Notes: generated by a model from the letters alone, not told the origin. DNA of 32,606 bases from CAYUXF01 sp964448755 (GCA_964448755.1 CAYUXF010000012.1:1-32606), one strand, 5' to 3'; shown: positions 24,747-32,574, counted from the first letter of the stretch. Numbers and translations are program-made.

Positions 24747-25413
24747 GTGCCTTAATTATTTCACCCAGATTTTTAAAAAGATGATCAGGTTTTTGGCAGC
24801 TTAATTTTTTTTCTTCATTAAAGCCATAAGTTACCGCAACAGTAGTTATGCCAGCTTTTTGGCCGGCAATTATATCAGGGAGTGAATCGCCAATAATGAC
24901 AGCCTGGCTGGCTTCTTTTTTTGTCTCTTTTAAAGCGAGTAAAATGCCGTCTGGTGCTGGTTTTCTTTCCGGAACATTGTCTGGTCCGTAGACTAAAGTA
25001 AAAAACTCTTCTATTTGCAGATGGTCTATAATTTTTCTGGTATAAAAACTGTATTTGTTGCTGATGATCCCGCAAAGACGTTGGCTTTCTTTTAAAAATT
25101 TTAAAAGTTCAAGGGCTTGCGGATATAATTTAACTTTATTTGTTAAATTATTAACATGATGTTTGTTGTAAATTTCCAGTGCTGTGGTCAGGTCTATTTT
25201 TTCTGCGGCGTAAAATTCTTTTAAAATCCCGTCAATTAGCTGCGTTACGCCGGTACCAACATGTTGCTTGAACTGTTCAAAATTAACTGGCGGCAAGCCG
25301 TAATAGTTTAACATGTGGTTGACGGAATTCTCTATATCGCCGGAGGTGTCGGCCAGTGTCCCGTCAAAGTCAAATAAGAATAATGATTTCTCTTTAAGTA
25401 TTTTGCTGCTCAT
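24739..25413 (-). CDS. HAD-family phosphatase (phosphoglycolate phosphatase-like)
   Basis: 224-residue HAD hydrolase with an alpha-helical cap, removing phosphate from a small phosphorylated metabolite. Motif I is FDFDGTLADT with nucleophile D15 and acid/base D17; motif II is around IISNK (S118); motif III is K151 (ERKPAPDG); motif IV is GDSLPD with D176 and D180. The cap insertion (about residues 20-95) and length match the Gph/PpaX group, but the substrate cannot be read from sequence. TATAAC sits 6 nt before the ATG and there is no Shine-Dalgarno. The gene is divergent from the sigma-factor gene (67 nt between starts) and overlaps the CAP gene tail by 8 bp. Confidence 0.9.
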   Translation of the reverse strand: MSSKILKEKSLFLFDFDGTLADTSGDIENSVNHMLNYYGLPPVNFEQFKQHVGTGVTQLIDGILKEFYAAEKIDLTTALEIYNKHHVNNLTNKVKLYPQALELLKFLKESQRLCGIISNKYSFYTRKIIDHLQIEEFFTLVYGPDNVPERKPAPDGILLALKETKKEASQAVIIGDSLPDIIAGQKAGITTVAVTYGFNEEKKLSCQKPDHLFKNLGEIIKALN

Positions 25414-25419
25414 GGGCTT

Positions 25420-25425
25420 GTTATA
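25420..25425 (-). promoter_or_regulatory. -10 element placed for a leaderless HAD mRNA
   Basis: On the minus strand TATAAC ends exactly 6 nt before the ATG of the HAD gene. No Shine-Dalgarno; -35 weak. Confidence 0.5.
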
Positions 25426-25468
25426 ACAAATTTTTAATTATTAGGGAACTTTATAAATTCAAAAAGTG

Positions 25469-25474
25469 TATAAT
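25469..25474 (+). promoter_or_regulatory. -10 element placed for a leaderless sigma-factor mRNA
   Basis: A consensus TATAAT ends exactly 6 nt before ATG 25481, so transcription would begin at or next to the start codon. No Shine-Dalgarno; no clear -35. Confidence 0.6.
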
Positions 25475-25480
25475 TAATAA

Positions 25481-26044
25481 ATGCAGCAGGCCGCCTCTAA
25501 AAAAAAACTAGAAGATGTCATTGAGCCTTTTATAGCGGGAGATCAAGATGTTTTTAAATTTATCTATCAAGAAACCAGCAGTTTTCTTTTTAGAGTAATC
25601 TATAGGATGGTCAAAAGCAAGCAAGAGGCCGAAGATCTTTTACAGGATGTCTATCTGAAGATTTTTGAAAATAAAAGTTCTTATAATCAGGAAAAAGCTT
25701 CTTTCAATACCTGGGTCTACCGCATTGCCGTCAATCATACGCTGAACTATTTAAAAAGAAGGTCGCGGCTGACTTTCCTTGAAGGAGAGCCGCTTTTAAG
25801 TAGTTATGAGGAAGATCATTTAGATAAATTAAGCGGGCAGGAAGATTTGGCTACAGTGCGCCGGGCTTTAGCAGCAGTTAAGCCGGATTTTAGGGTTTGT
25901 TTGGTGTTGGCCGATGTTGAAGAACGTTCCTATGAAGAGATTGCCGCTATTTTAAATATTAAAATAGGTACGGTCCGTTCGCGGCTTAACCGCGGCCGCA
26001 AAGCGCTGTTAAAAATATACAGAAAGGAGACAGCAAAAAAATGA
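25481..26044 (+). CDS. ECF-type RNA polymerase sigma factor
   Basis: 187-residue sigma-70 family member with only regions 2 and 4. Region 2 (about residues 18-95) contains KQEAEDLLQDVYLKIFENK (core binding, region 2.2) and FNTWVYRIAVNHTLNYLKRR (promoter melting and -10 contact). Region 4 (about 125-182) contains the helix-turn-helix RSYEEIAAILNIKIGTVRSR followed by LNRGRKAL. Size and layout are those of extracytoplasmic-function sigma factors. The next gene, a single-span membrane protein, overlaps by 4 nt and is the likely anti-sigma factor; a Spy/CpxP-like periplasmic protein follows. The set would sense envelope or metal stress. The promoter is a -10 with no leader. Confidence 0.93.
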   Translation: MQQAASKKKLEDVIEPFIAGDQDVFKFIYQETSSFLFRVIYRMVKSKQEAEDLLQDVYLKIFENKSSYNQEKASFNTWVYRIAVNHTLNYLKRRSRLTFLEGEPLLSSYEEDHLDKLSGQEDLATVRRALAAVKPDFRVCLVLADVEERSYEEIAAILNIKIGTVRSRLNRGRKALLKIYRKETAKK

Positions 26045-26388
26045 ATATTAAAGAACAGGAGTTTTATAATAAAGAAATTTTACCGGCAATGAAAAAATTA
26101 CCGGTCACAGCTGTTTCCGGGGCGCTCTATGAGAAAATAGCCGAGCGGCTTGCCGTAGAAAAGGCTGCTGTTAATTTGGATAAAAAAGAGTTTTTTGGTA
26201 AGTTAAACAATATTTTTACTGTTAAAGTATTGGCTTTTTCTGCCGCCTTGACTGTTATTTTAATGGTAGTCTCTTTTAATTATTATCAAAATATTCAAGC
26301 GGCCCGTTATTTAAATGCCCGATTGGCCAGTATCGGCTCGGCCGATCATTTTTATGCCGAAAATTACTATTATCAATCGTTATATTAA
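26041..26388 (+). CDS. Probable membrane anti-sigma factor
   Basis: 115 residues. A cytosolic N-terminal part (1-60) precedes one transmembrane helix (about 61-79, VKVLAFSAALTVILMVVSF) and a short outer tail of about 35 residues. This layout and the 4-nt overlap with the upstream ECF sigma gene fit a CnrY/RsiW-like anti-sigma factor that holds the sigma factor at the membrane. It lacks the HxxxCxxC zinc motif of the ZAS group, so the assignment is from position and topology, not from a recognised domain. A clear AAGGAG precedes the ATG. The Spy-like gene follows after 32 nt. Confidence 0.7.
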   Translation: MNIKEQEFYNKEILPAMKKLPVTAVSGALYEKIAERLAVEKAAVNLDKKEFFGKLNNIFTVKVLAFSAALTVILMVVSFNYYQNIQAARYLNARLASIGSADHFYAENYYYQSLY

Positions 26389-26420
26389 AAATAGTTTAGA
26401 ATAAATAAGGAGGTAATTAA

Positions 26421-26861
26421 ATGAAAAAAATAATACTATTATTGGTGATATTGTTACTTTTAACGGCCACCGGCTTTGCCAGAGAAAAAATGCCGCCGCA
26501 AGGCTGTTCTGTTAAGATCTTTGAGGAATTAGACCTCAGTAAAGAGCAGATAGCGCAAATGAAAAATAATTTTGAAAAAAATAAAAAACAACATGATGCG
26601 CTTAGAAAAGAGCTTGGTGAAAAACATCAGTTATTGGCTAAAGAACTGGCTAAAAATATCTCAGATCAGACGGTGTTGGCGCAAATAGTAGCTGATATTA
26701 AAAATATGCAGAATCAAATGGTCGATCAACGAGTGGCCGACATGCTGGCTATTAAAAAAATACTGACGCCGGAACAGTATGCTAAATTTATTGATCGTGA
26801 GAAAAAAATGATGAAACGGATGTCGCGCCATAAACCAGAGCCGCCACTGGCCGATAAATAA
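26421..26861 (+). CDS. Spy/CpxP-like periplasmic protein
   Basis: 146 residues with a clear signal peptide (MKKIILLLVILLLLTATGFA). The mature part is a helical hairpin with two LTxxQ-type motifs, LSKEQ at 39-43 and LTPEQ at 115-119, the hallmark of the Spy/CpxP/ZraP/CnrX superfamily of periplasmic chaperones and metal sensors. The C-terminal tail is rich in Met, Lys and His (KKMMKRMSRHKPEP), which could bind metal. As third gene after an ECF sigma and a membrane anti-sigma, it takes the place of CnrX, the sensor of nickel/cobalt systems. A perfect AAGGAGGT precedes the start. Its signal (metal or misfolded protein) is unknown. Confidence 0.85.
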   Translation: MKKIILLLVILLLLTATGFAREKMPPQGCSVKIFEELDLSKEQIAQMKNNFEKNKKQHDALRKELGEKHQLLAKELAKNISDQTVLAQIVADIKNMQNQMVDQRVADMLAIKKILTPEQYAKFIDREKKMMKRMSRHKPEPPLADK

Positions 26862-26890
26862 TTTAGTTGCTTGAAATATTAAAAGTAAAA

Positions 26891-26896
26891 TATAAT
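26891..26896 (+). promoter_or_regulatory. -10 element close to the start of the 26905 gene
   Basis: TATAAT ends 8 nt before ATG 26905; TTGCTT lies 18 bp upstream of it as a possible -35. No Shine-Dalgarno is present, so the mRNA would have a leader of 0-2 nt. Confidence 0.55.
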
Positions 26897-26904
26897 TACT
26901 AAAT

Positions 26905-27390
26905 ATGAGCGAATTTATTTCCTTTATTATTCATTTAATTGTCCGCTTGTTCTTTAAAGATCTGGAGCTTACCCAGGGTTTGCGGGCGGCTAAAATAACT
27001 ATTTTCTTTTTTTTCTTTGGTTTTCTTGCGGCGCATTTACTGCGCTGGGGCTGGCGCTCTTTAGTTAAAAAGATCAATGAAAAAATTAGGGAATTTAAAA
27101 AGACCAAACGGCTGGCGGCCGCTAAGGTTACCGGCGGACGTTTTGTTGGCGAAGTGACGCAGTTTTACGATAAGATCAATGTCGGTGTTATTTTAATGCG
27201 CCGCGGCAAATTAAAGACCGGCGATAAGATCTTAATTAAGGCAAAAGACGGCGAAGAACTTGTTCAACAAGTTGCTTCACTGCAAATAGATAAAAAAGAT
27301 GTGCCTGTGGTCAAGCGTGGAGCAGAGGCGGGTATTAAATTAGATGCGCCGGTTAAAACTGGTGCCAGGGTCTACAAACTAAAACGGTAA
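26905..27390 (+). CDS. Membrane-anchored EF-Tu domain II-like protein
   Basis: 161 residues. The N-terminus has a hydrophobic segment at 4-17 and a membrane helix at about 29-48 (AKITIFFFFFGFLAAHLLRW), then a basic linker (52-72). Residues 79-160 (RFVGEVTQFYDKINVGVI ... GKLKTGDKILIK ... QQVASLQIDKKDVPVVKRGAEAGIKL ... GARVYK) match the order of conserved elements in small translation elongation factor-like proteins, a beta-barrel like domain II of EF-Tu. No GTPase domain is present. The free family members I know are soluble and about 85 residues long, so the membrane anchor is unusual. The function is unknown. The 3' end overlaps the convergent unknown gene by 12 bp. Confidence 0.7.
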   Translation: MSEFISFIIHLIVRLFFKDLELTQGLRAAKITIFFFFFGFLAAHLLRWGWRSLVKKINEKIREFKKTKRLAAAKVTGGRFVGEVTQFYDKINVGVILMRRGKLKTGDKILIKAKDGEELVQQVASLQIDKKDVPVVKRGAEAGIKLDAPVKTGARVYKLKR

Positions 27391-28059
27391 CAAGCCCTGA
27401 TTTTCTTCAACGGGTTTCCCTTTTAATTTGATATTTAATTCCTGGAAGATCTCTGCTACTTTTTCTTTGTTAAGATCTTTTAGGAGCCAGTTTTCCAGAT
27501 ATTCTTGTCTGTTTTTTTCGGGAATAAAGGGCTCTTCTGGCAGTTTAAATAATTCTTTTATTTTTTTTATATATTCAGTGAATAGTTCTTCGTCTTTACT
27601 TAATTTAGCAGACATTTTTCTTTTGTTTTCCGGGCTTATTATATTGAACTGGTGATAGTATTTTTGCCAGATATAATCGATATTTTTATATTTTATGTTA
27701 CTGGAAAATAGCTTTAAATTAAAAACTTCAATTAAAAACAACATATCTTTTTTTAACCAATCCCATTTTTCCGGAAAATCTCCTTTGGTTTCTAGTACAA
27801 ATTCCAGTGGATGTTCCAGTAGATAAGTTAGTAACGGCAATCCTTTTTTTTCGCCCTTAAATGGATATTTTTTTTGCGCTGTTTCTGCAATTCTTTTGAG
27901 GATCTCCTCTTCTTGGTGTTGTAACGGTTCTTTTAAGAAAGAGGGTGCCGGTCTTTGTTCTCTTTTTATCGGCAGGCGGGCTTGGCCGGTAAGCGCTGCT
28001 GCTCCCGCTCTTTTAATAAAGTCCGGCATATCATTAAATTTATAAATGAAATAACTCAT
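27379..28059 (-). CDS. Unknown 226-residue protein
   Basis: Not recognised. No signal peptide, membrane segment or cysteine-rich motif. The N-terminal 50 residues are Pro/Ala-rich and probably disordered (ARLPIKREQRPAPSFLKEP); the rest is helical, charged and rich in Lys, Glu, Leu and aromatic residues. It is convergent with, and overlaps by 12 bp, the membrane-anchored EF-like gene. There is no Shine-Dalgarno; a -10-like TAAAAT ends 6 nt before the ATG. Codon use looks like that of its neighbours, which supports a real gene. Confidence 0.65.
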   Translation of the reverse strand: MSYFIYKFNDMPDFIKRAGAAALTGQARLPIKREQRPAPSFLKEPLQHQEEEILKRIAETAQKKYPFKGEKKGLPLLTYLLEHPLEFVLETKGDFPEKWDWLKKDMLFLIEVFNLKLFSSNIKYKNIDYIWQKYYHQFNIISPENKRKMSAKLSKDEELFTEYIKKIKELFKLPEEPFIPEKNRQEYLENWLLKDLNKEKVAEIFQELNIKLKGKPVEENQGLLPF

Positions 28060-28065
28060 CTGAAT

Positions 28066-28071
28066 ATTTTA
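28066..28071 (-). promoter_or_regulatory. -10 element placed for a leaderless mRNA
   Basis: On the minus strand TAAAAT ends exactly 6 nt before the ATG at 28059. No Shine-Dalgarno and only a weak -35. Confidence 0.4.
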
Positions 28072-28096
28072 CCCATTATTTGTCTTTTTTATGCAT

Positions 28097-28282
28097 CTAG
28101 GCAATAAAGCCGTGTTTGTCTCTATTTATTTCTTCTAGAACTGAACTGGGTAATTTTTCGTCTTTAAATGGATCATTTTTTTTAATTTGTGTGTAAAGTT
28201 TACCATTCTTGTCTATGTTGGTTGTTATTTGTGCCCCATGATACTCTCTTGTATGATCAATAGAATTCATATCAATCCCCAT
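28097..28282 (-). CDS. Small unknown protein (61 residues)
   Basis: Not recognised; hydrophilic, no signal peptide or membrane helix (MGIDMNSIDHTREYHGAQIT at the N-terminus). A strong AAGGAG stands about 8 nt before ATG 28282, and an AT-rich region with TATA-like sequences lies upstream, so it is likely expressed from its own promoter. An ATG at codon 5 is less well placed for the ribosome site. It lies between ispH and the 226-residue unknown gene, all on the minus strand. Confidence 0.55.
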   Translation of the reverse strand: MGIDMNSIDHTREYHGAQITTNIDKNGKLYTQIKKNDPFKDEKLPSSVLEEINRDKHGFIA

Positions 28283-28401
28283 TAGGATGCTCCTTTCCCC
28301 TTTAATATATTAAATATTAAAAGAAGATTTCTCCCCGTTGCATATACTTAATTTAAACCCATTTTTGTGAAGTTTATTCAGCGAAATTTTCTGTTGCTTT
28401 T

Positions 28402-29265
28402 TTAGAGTGAAAAGCCTTGTTTGTTCAAGTAGAGAATTAATTCTTCCACTAAAAACTCGGGAGCCGAAGCCCCAGATGTAATGCCAATAGTATTGACGTT
28501 AGTCAGCCAGTCTGGTGATATTTCGTGGTAATTGTCTATTAAATAGGCCGGGCAGTGTTCAGCGGCAATATCGCGCAGTTTCCGTGAGTTGGAACTGTTC
28601 TCTGAACCCAGGACTAGAAAGAGCTCACATTGTGGTGCCAATTCTTTAACGGTATTCTGCCGCTCTGCCGTAGCGTAACAGAGATCTTTTTTCTCCGGAA
28701 AATGAACATTGGGGAGTTTGTTTTTTATTTTTTTAAATAGCTCCGCTACCTCAAACATATTGAGAGTTGTCTGTGTTAAGACCATGTATTTTTGCTCGGA
28801 TGGTTTTATTTTTTCTATATCTTCTTCATTGCCAATGACAGAAATGTTACCGGGGTTTTCCGCTATTACACCGCGCGCTTCATCGTGGTTTTTAGAACCA
28901 ATGTAAATAATGTGATACCCTAGAGAGGAATATTTATTGACCTCATCATGGACTTTTTTTACCAGCGGACAGGTGGCATCCATTAAGATCAGATTTTTTA
29001 GTTCAATCTCTTTTTTAATGGCCGGCGGTGCGCCGTGTGCGCTGATAATTACTACCGCCGCCTGAGGGATATCGGTTATTTCTCGTGTGAAAATTATCCC
29101 TTTCTCTTTTAGGTCATTAACGATCGTTTTGTTGTGAACAATTTCGTTATAGACATAGATGGGGCTGTTGGGGTATTTACTGATAGCTTCTTCAACTATT
29201 TTAAGGGCGTTCTTAACACCAAAACAGAAACCACGAGGCTCCGCTAGTAAAATTTTCTTGACCAT
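28402..29265 (-). CDS. ispH: 4-hydroxy-3-methylbut-2-enyl diphosphate reductase
   Basis: Last enzyme of the MEP pathway: a 4Fe-4S protein reducing HMBPP to IPP and DMAPP in the cytosol. 287 residues, normal size. The three cluster cysteines are C14 (PRGFCFGV), C99 (DATCPLVKKVH) and C196 (KKDLCYATAERQ). HNKTIV near 44-49, SAHGAPP at 75-81, GSKNHDEARG near 123-132, TQTTL at 164-168 and GSENSSNSRKL at 220-230 line the substrate pocket. The gene has its own promoter (TTGTTA, 17 bp, TAATAT) ending 6 nt before the ATG and no Shine-Dalgarno, so it is a good candidate for a leaderless message. Confidence 0.97.
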   Translation of the reverse strand: MVKKILLAEPRGFCFGVKNALKIVEEAISKYPNSPIYVYNEIVHNKTIVNDLKEKGIIFTREITDIPQAAVVIISAHGAPPAIKKEIELKNLILMDATCPLVKKVHDEVNKYSSLGYHIIYIGSKNHDEARGVIAENPGNISVIGNEEDIEKIKPSEQKYMVLTQTTLNMFEVAELFKKIKNKLPNVHFPEKKDLCYATAERQNTVKELAPQCELFLVLGSENSSNSRKLRDIAAEHCPAYLIDNYHEISPDWLTNVNTIGITSGASAPEFLVEELILYLNKQGFSL

Positions 29266-29271
29266 AGCTTA

Positions 29272-29300
29272 ATATTACAGACCAATATTGTTTTTAACAA
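29272..29300 (-). promoter_or_regulatory. ispH promoter, leaderless geometry
   Basis: On the minus strand TTGTTA (29295-29300) and TAATAT (29272-29277) are 17 bp apart, and the -10 ends 6 nt before ATG 29265. The best supported of the leaderless promoters in the window, since both hexamers and the spacing fit. Confidence 0.7.
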
Positions 29301-29338
29301 TAGTATTGTTAGTCTAAATCCTAAATAGGAGTATTCAA

Positions 29339-29402
29339 TTTTTAACCCCATCCGGGCTTTGCCCACCTTTCCCTTGGCATCAGCCAAAGGCCAGGGTGGG
29401 TT
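29339..29402. repeat. Palindromic intergenic repeat, copy 3 (inverted, short)
   Basis: From 29339 to about 29390 the sequence closely matches the reverse complement of the end of copy 1 (about 2836-2886), with shared TTTTAACCCCAT, CGGGCTT.GCCCA and CTTGGC.TCAGCCAA blocks and a few substitutions. It lies between ispH and the coiled-coil gene, consistent with a mobile or spreading intergenic element. Confidence 0.7.
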
Positions 29403-29445
29403 AGTGATTTATATTTAGGATTTTGGTTTGTTAGCTGGAGATGAA

Positions 29446-30753
29446 TTATTTTTTTAATTCTTTAATGAGATTATTGATCTTGGCTTTGGTTTCTTCTATT
29501 AACTTGTCAAATTCTTTAAATTTTTCTTTTTTGTGTTCCACTAAAGAAGCTAAGATCAAAAGTTGTCTTTTTATTTGTAAGAGCTTTTCCGCAAATCCAA
29601 ATTGATTTTCTTGCAATGTCTCTTTTTTCGTATAGCCGCTCGCTATGGCGGCCATTAACTCTGCCGCTAAAATAATGTCGGCCGCTGTCGCTTTTGGGTT
29701 ATTAAAGAGCGCAAAGGCTTTTTCGCTGAGGTTGCGGGCTAAAATACTTCTTTTTTTGACCAGGCGAGGGTACTGCCTGTCGAGGGTGTTGATCCGCTGC
29801 TGCAGTTTTTTAATAATGGCCGGCAGAAAATAACGTGTAGTTTGAATATTTTTTGGCATTATTCTCTGGCGATAGATATTATTAAAAACAAAATCCACTA
29901 GTTCTTGCAGTTTGCTTAAGGCGCTGCGCTGGTCGGCTGTTTTGCGCCGGTCGAGCTTTTTTTGAAAGCATAATAATACTTCTAGGATCAGGATATTTTG
30001 CTCTTTGTTGAGTAAATAATATTTTTTGGTATCATCTTTTTTGTTAATTAGCGGTGTTAAGACATTGTTGAGTTCTGTAATGGTTTCGTGTAAATCCTGC
30101 CGGTAGTAATTGATACTTTCTAAAATATGCATTTGCTGCCGGACGGCATCTGGTTCTTTTATCAGCATTGTATTAGCTGTTTTCTCGTAAGTTTTTTCAG
30201 CTATTTTTTTATAGTATCTGGTCGGTATTTCTAAAAAGCTTTCACCGTCTTCAGCGGTTTTTTCTTTTATGTCATAACCGCTTAAGGAACGGCTGCCGTA
30301 TTTGTTTAATTGTTCAGTTTCTCTGGCCAGCCAGAGCCGCCAAAAAGTAGCGGCGGCGTCAGATTGTGTCGCACTATTTTTTAAGTTTTTTAAAATGGTA
30401 AAACAATCGCTAAAAGTTCCGGCGGCGGTGTTGGTTTCTGCCAGCGGGGCTTTGTATGAGCGGCCAACTGTTCTTTTGAGCTCAATATTTTGTATTAAAC
30501 GTAGGAGTTTTTCCGGGTTGTTTTTATTTTTTTCTATGACCAGTGTCAGCTCATCTTTGAGTTTTTGCCAGCGCGCATTTTTTTCTGGCGATTTATTGGT
30601 GAGTTTATTTTCAAGATAATAATTTAAGACAACGGCTAAATTTTCAAAAGGGGTGCTTTTAAGCAGGATTTGCGCTTCATGATCAAAATAATTGAGTTTA
30701 TTTAAGATCTTAATAGATTGTTTTTTTATTGTTTCAAAATTGGCTTTAAACAT
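29446..30753 (-). CDS. Unknown coiled-coil protein
   Basis: 435 residues from ATG 30753; the frame extends 13 codons further to a TTG at 30792, but that start lacks a ribosome site, whereas TCGATATAAAAGC stands directly before the ATG and resembles the -10 blocks of other genes here. Not recognised. Almost all helical and highly charged (Lys, Glu, Arg, Leu), with a C-terminal coiled coil (EKLLQIKRQLLILASLVEHKKEKF and on). An Ala-rich helical segment lies before it (ATAADIILAAELMAAIASGY). No signal peptide or membrane segment. Probably a cytosolic structural or binding protein. Confidence 0.7.
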   Translation of the reverse strand: MFKANFETIKKQSIKILNKLNYFDHEAQILLKSTPFENLAVVLNYYLENKLTNKSPEKNARWQKLKDELTLVIEKNKNNPEKLLRLIQNIELKRTVGRSYKAPLAETNTAAGTFSDCFTILKNLKNSATQSDAAATFWRLWLARETEQLNKYGSRSLSGYDIKEKTAEDGESFLEIPTRYYKKIAEKTYEKTANTMLIKEPDAVRQQMHILESINYYRQDLHETITELNNVLTPLINKKDDTKKYYLLNKEQNILILEVLLCFQKKLDRRKTADQRSALSKLQELVDFVFNNIYRQRIMPKNIQTTRYFLPAIIKKLQQRINTLDRQYPRLVKKRSILARNLSEKAFALFNNPKATAADIILAAELMAAIASGYTKKETLQENQFGFAEKLLQIKRQLLILASLVEHKKEKFKEFDKLIEETKAKINNLIKELKK

Positions 30754-30832
30754 GCTTTTATATCGAATGATCTGTTTGTTTTTTGCAGACAAAAAGTCTT
30801 TATGAGAATGGTTTTAAATGCCATCGAAAACC

Positions 30833-31630
30833 TCAAAACTCCATATTATATCGTTTTCTCTTTTTTTCTATTTTGACCATTATTTTGGCAATAAAATTTC
30901 TGGTAAAAAAACGGCTAATCTGGGCTATTAGCCAGTGCTGAAAATAAGGGATAACATAAAGCTTTTTCTGGTACATTGCTTTGACCGCTCTTTTGGCCAC
31001 CAGTTCAGGTGAAATAAGTTTATAAACAAATTTAGAAATATTCGGTTTGCCGTTCAAAAAGAAGTTGGTATCGGTAATGCCGGGGCAGACCGCCGTAACG
31101 CCTATGTTAGAGCCGGCTAATTCTATATTCATTGCTTCGGAGAGCAGTAAGACGAACGATTTACTGGCACCGTAAATAGCGGAAAGCGGCATCGGCTGAA
31201 AGGCGGCGGTAGAAGAAATATTGAGAATATAGCCGGCTTTATTTTTTTTCATTTCGGCACCAAATAATTTGCAGAGTTCGGTCACAGAATTTAAATTAAT
31301 ATTTAAGAGTTTGCGGATATCTTCTAAGCTTTGCTCAACGTGCGGCCTGGCGCCAATGCCGATCCCTGAGTTATTGACCAGAACATCGACCGGATAGTCA
31401 TTGTTTTGGCAAAAATTAAAAAGCTCCTCTGAGGTTCCTGGAACACTAAGATCTATTTTAAATGTTTTGACATCAATGCTGTGTTCTTTTTCCAGTTCAT
31501 TTTTTATTTTGTTCATTTTTTCTTCGTTCCGGCTGGCGATAATTAAGTTGTGTTTTCTGCGCGCAAATTCTTTGGCCAGCGCATAGCCAATGCCGGAGGT
31601 GGCACCGGTAATTAATGTATATTTTTTCAT
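30833..31630 (-). CDS. Short-chain dehydrogenase/reductase
   Basis: 265-residue classical SDR oxidoreductase using NAD(P)H. The cofactor motif TGATSGIG is at residues 9-16 and NNSG at 86-89. The catalytic triad is S140 (ILNISS), Y153 and K157 (YGASK). An arginine (R34, ASRN) after the second strand favours NADP. The C-terminal extension is basic and hydrophobic, as in membrane-associated members of the DltE/YqjQ-like group. It overlaps the upstream aldo/keto reductase by 4 nt, with GAGG before its ATG, so the two oxidoreductases are made together. The substrate is unknown. Confidence 0.92.
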   Translation of the reverse strand: MKKYTLITGATSGIGYALAKEFARRKHNLIIASRNEEKMNKIKNELEKEHSIDVKTFKIDLSVPGTSEELFNFCQNNDYPVDVLVNNSGIGIGARPHVEQSLEDIRKLLNINLNSVTELCKLFGAEMKKNKAGYILNISSTAAFQPMPLSAIYGASKSFVLLLSEAMNIELAGSNIGVTAVCPGITDTNFFLNGKPNISKFVYKLISPELVAKRAVKAMYQKKLYVIPYFQHWLIAQISRFFTRNFIAKIMVKIEKKRKRYNMEF

Positions 31631-32568
31631 AAATAGACCTCGCTTGATAATTTATTTAAGACGTTTATTTCTTCCTGACCTAGGGTTGTTTCAGTGCAAT
31701 GGATGTTTTCTAAAACCTGTTCAGGTTTCTTGGCGCCGACAATTACTGAGTTGATGCCGGGCTGTGCTAAAAGCCAGGCCAGGGCGATATTGCCCGGCGT
31801 GGTATTTTTTTCGTTGGCGATCTTTTTGAGTTCGCTGAGCAGTAACGCTATTTTGGGCCAATATTTTTGTTCACCAAATTTATAAAAGAAAGTGCGGCAG
31901 TCGCTTTTGCCAAACTTTGGCCACTCTTGATATTTGCCGGTCAAAAAGCCGGCACCCAGTGAGCCGTAAGATAAAATGCCGATCTTGTTTTTAACACAGG
32001 TTTCCTGAACGCCGTCGTTTTCTATTGTTCTTTCTAGCAGGGAGTATTGCGGCTGGTCGCTGGCCAGTTGGACATATCTTAAAGATTCTTCTAATTGTTC
32101 GGCATTAAAATTGGAAACGCCTATTTCTCTAATTTTGCCCGCTTTTTGAAATTCCAGGAGTTTCGCCATTGTTTCTTCTAGCGGTGTGTTGGGGTCGGGC
32201 CAGTGACACTGGTAGAGATCAATGTGATCTGTCTGCAGTCTTTGCAGCGAGTCGTGGAGTTCTTTTTCTAAAAATTTTGGTGAAAGATCTTCTTTGTAAT
32301 AGTTGTGCATATCCAGGCCGCATTTGGTGGCAATAACTACCTGGTCGCGTTTATTTTTTATTACTTTGCCGAGAAGTTCTTCGGCGTGGCCGTTGCCGTA
32401 AACGGGTGCGGTGTCTATGGTGTTAATGCCGTTATCTATAGCGGTTTCTATTGCGGCGACAGCTCTTTTTTCGTCGTATTGGCCCCAGAGGGAACCGCCA
32501 ATCGCCCAGGTGCCGAGCGTTATTTTTGATATTTCTAAATTTGTTGTCCCTATTGTTGTGTATTGCAT
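31627..32568 (-). CDS. Aldo/keto reductase
   Basis: 313-residue NADPH-dependent TIM-barrel oxidoreductase of the aldo/keto reductase superfamily. The catalytic tetrad is visible: D52 (INTIDTAPVYG), Y57, K82 (IATKCG) and H122 (YQCHWPD). IREIGVSNF near 160 and the C-terminal NSVIVGAKKPEQVLEN, which holds the NADPH phosphate, are typical. First gene of a two-gene unit with the SDR. TATAAT ends exactly 6 nt before ATG 32568 and no Shine-Dalgarno is present. The substrate is not readable from sequence. Confidence 0.94.
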   Translation of the reverse strand: MQYTTIGTTNLEISKITLGTWAIGGSLWGQYDEKRAVAAIETAIDNGINTIDTAPVYGNGHAEELLGKVIKNKRDQVVIATKCGLDMHNYYKEDLSPKFLEKELHDSLQRLQTDHIDLYQCHWPDPNTPLEETMAKLLEFQKAGKIREIGVSNFNAEQLEESLRYVQLASDQPQYSLLERTIENDGVQETCVKNKIGILSYGSLGAGFLTGKYQEWPKFGKSDCRTFFYKFGEQKYWPKIALLLSELKKIANEKNTTPGNIALAWLLAQPGINSVIVGAKKPEQVLENIHCTETTLGQEEINVLNKLSSEVYL

Positions 32569-32574
32569 AGGGTG

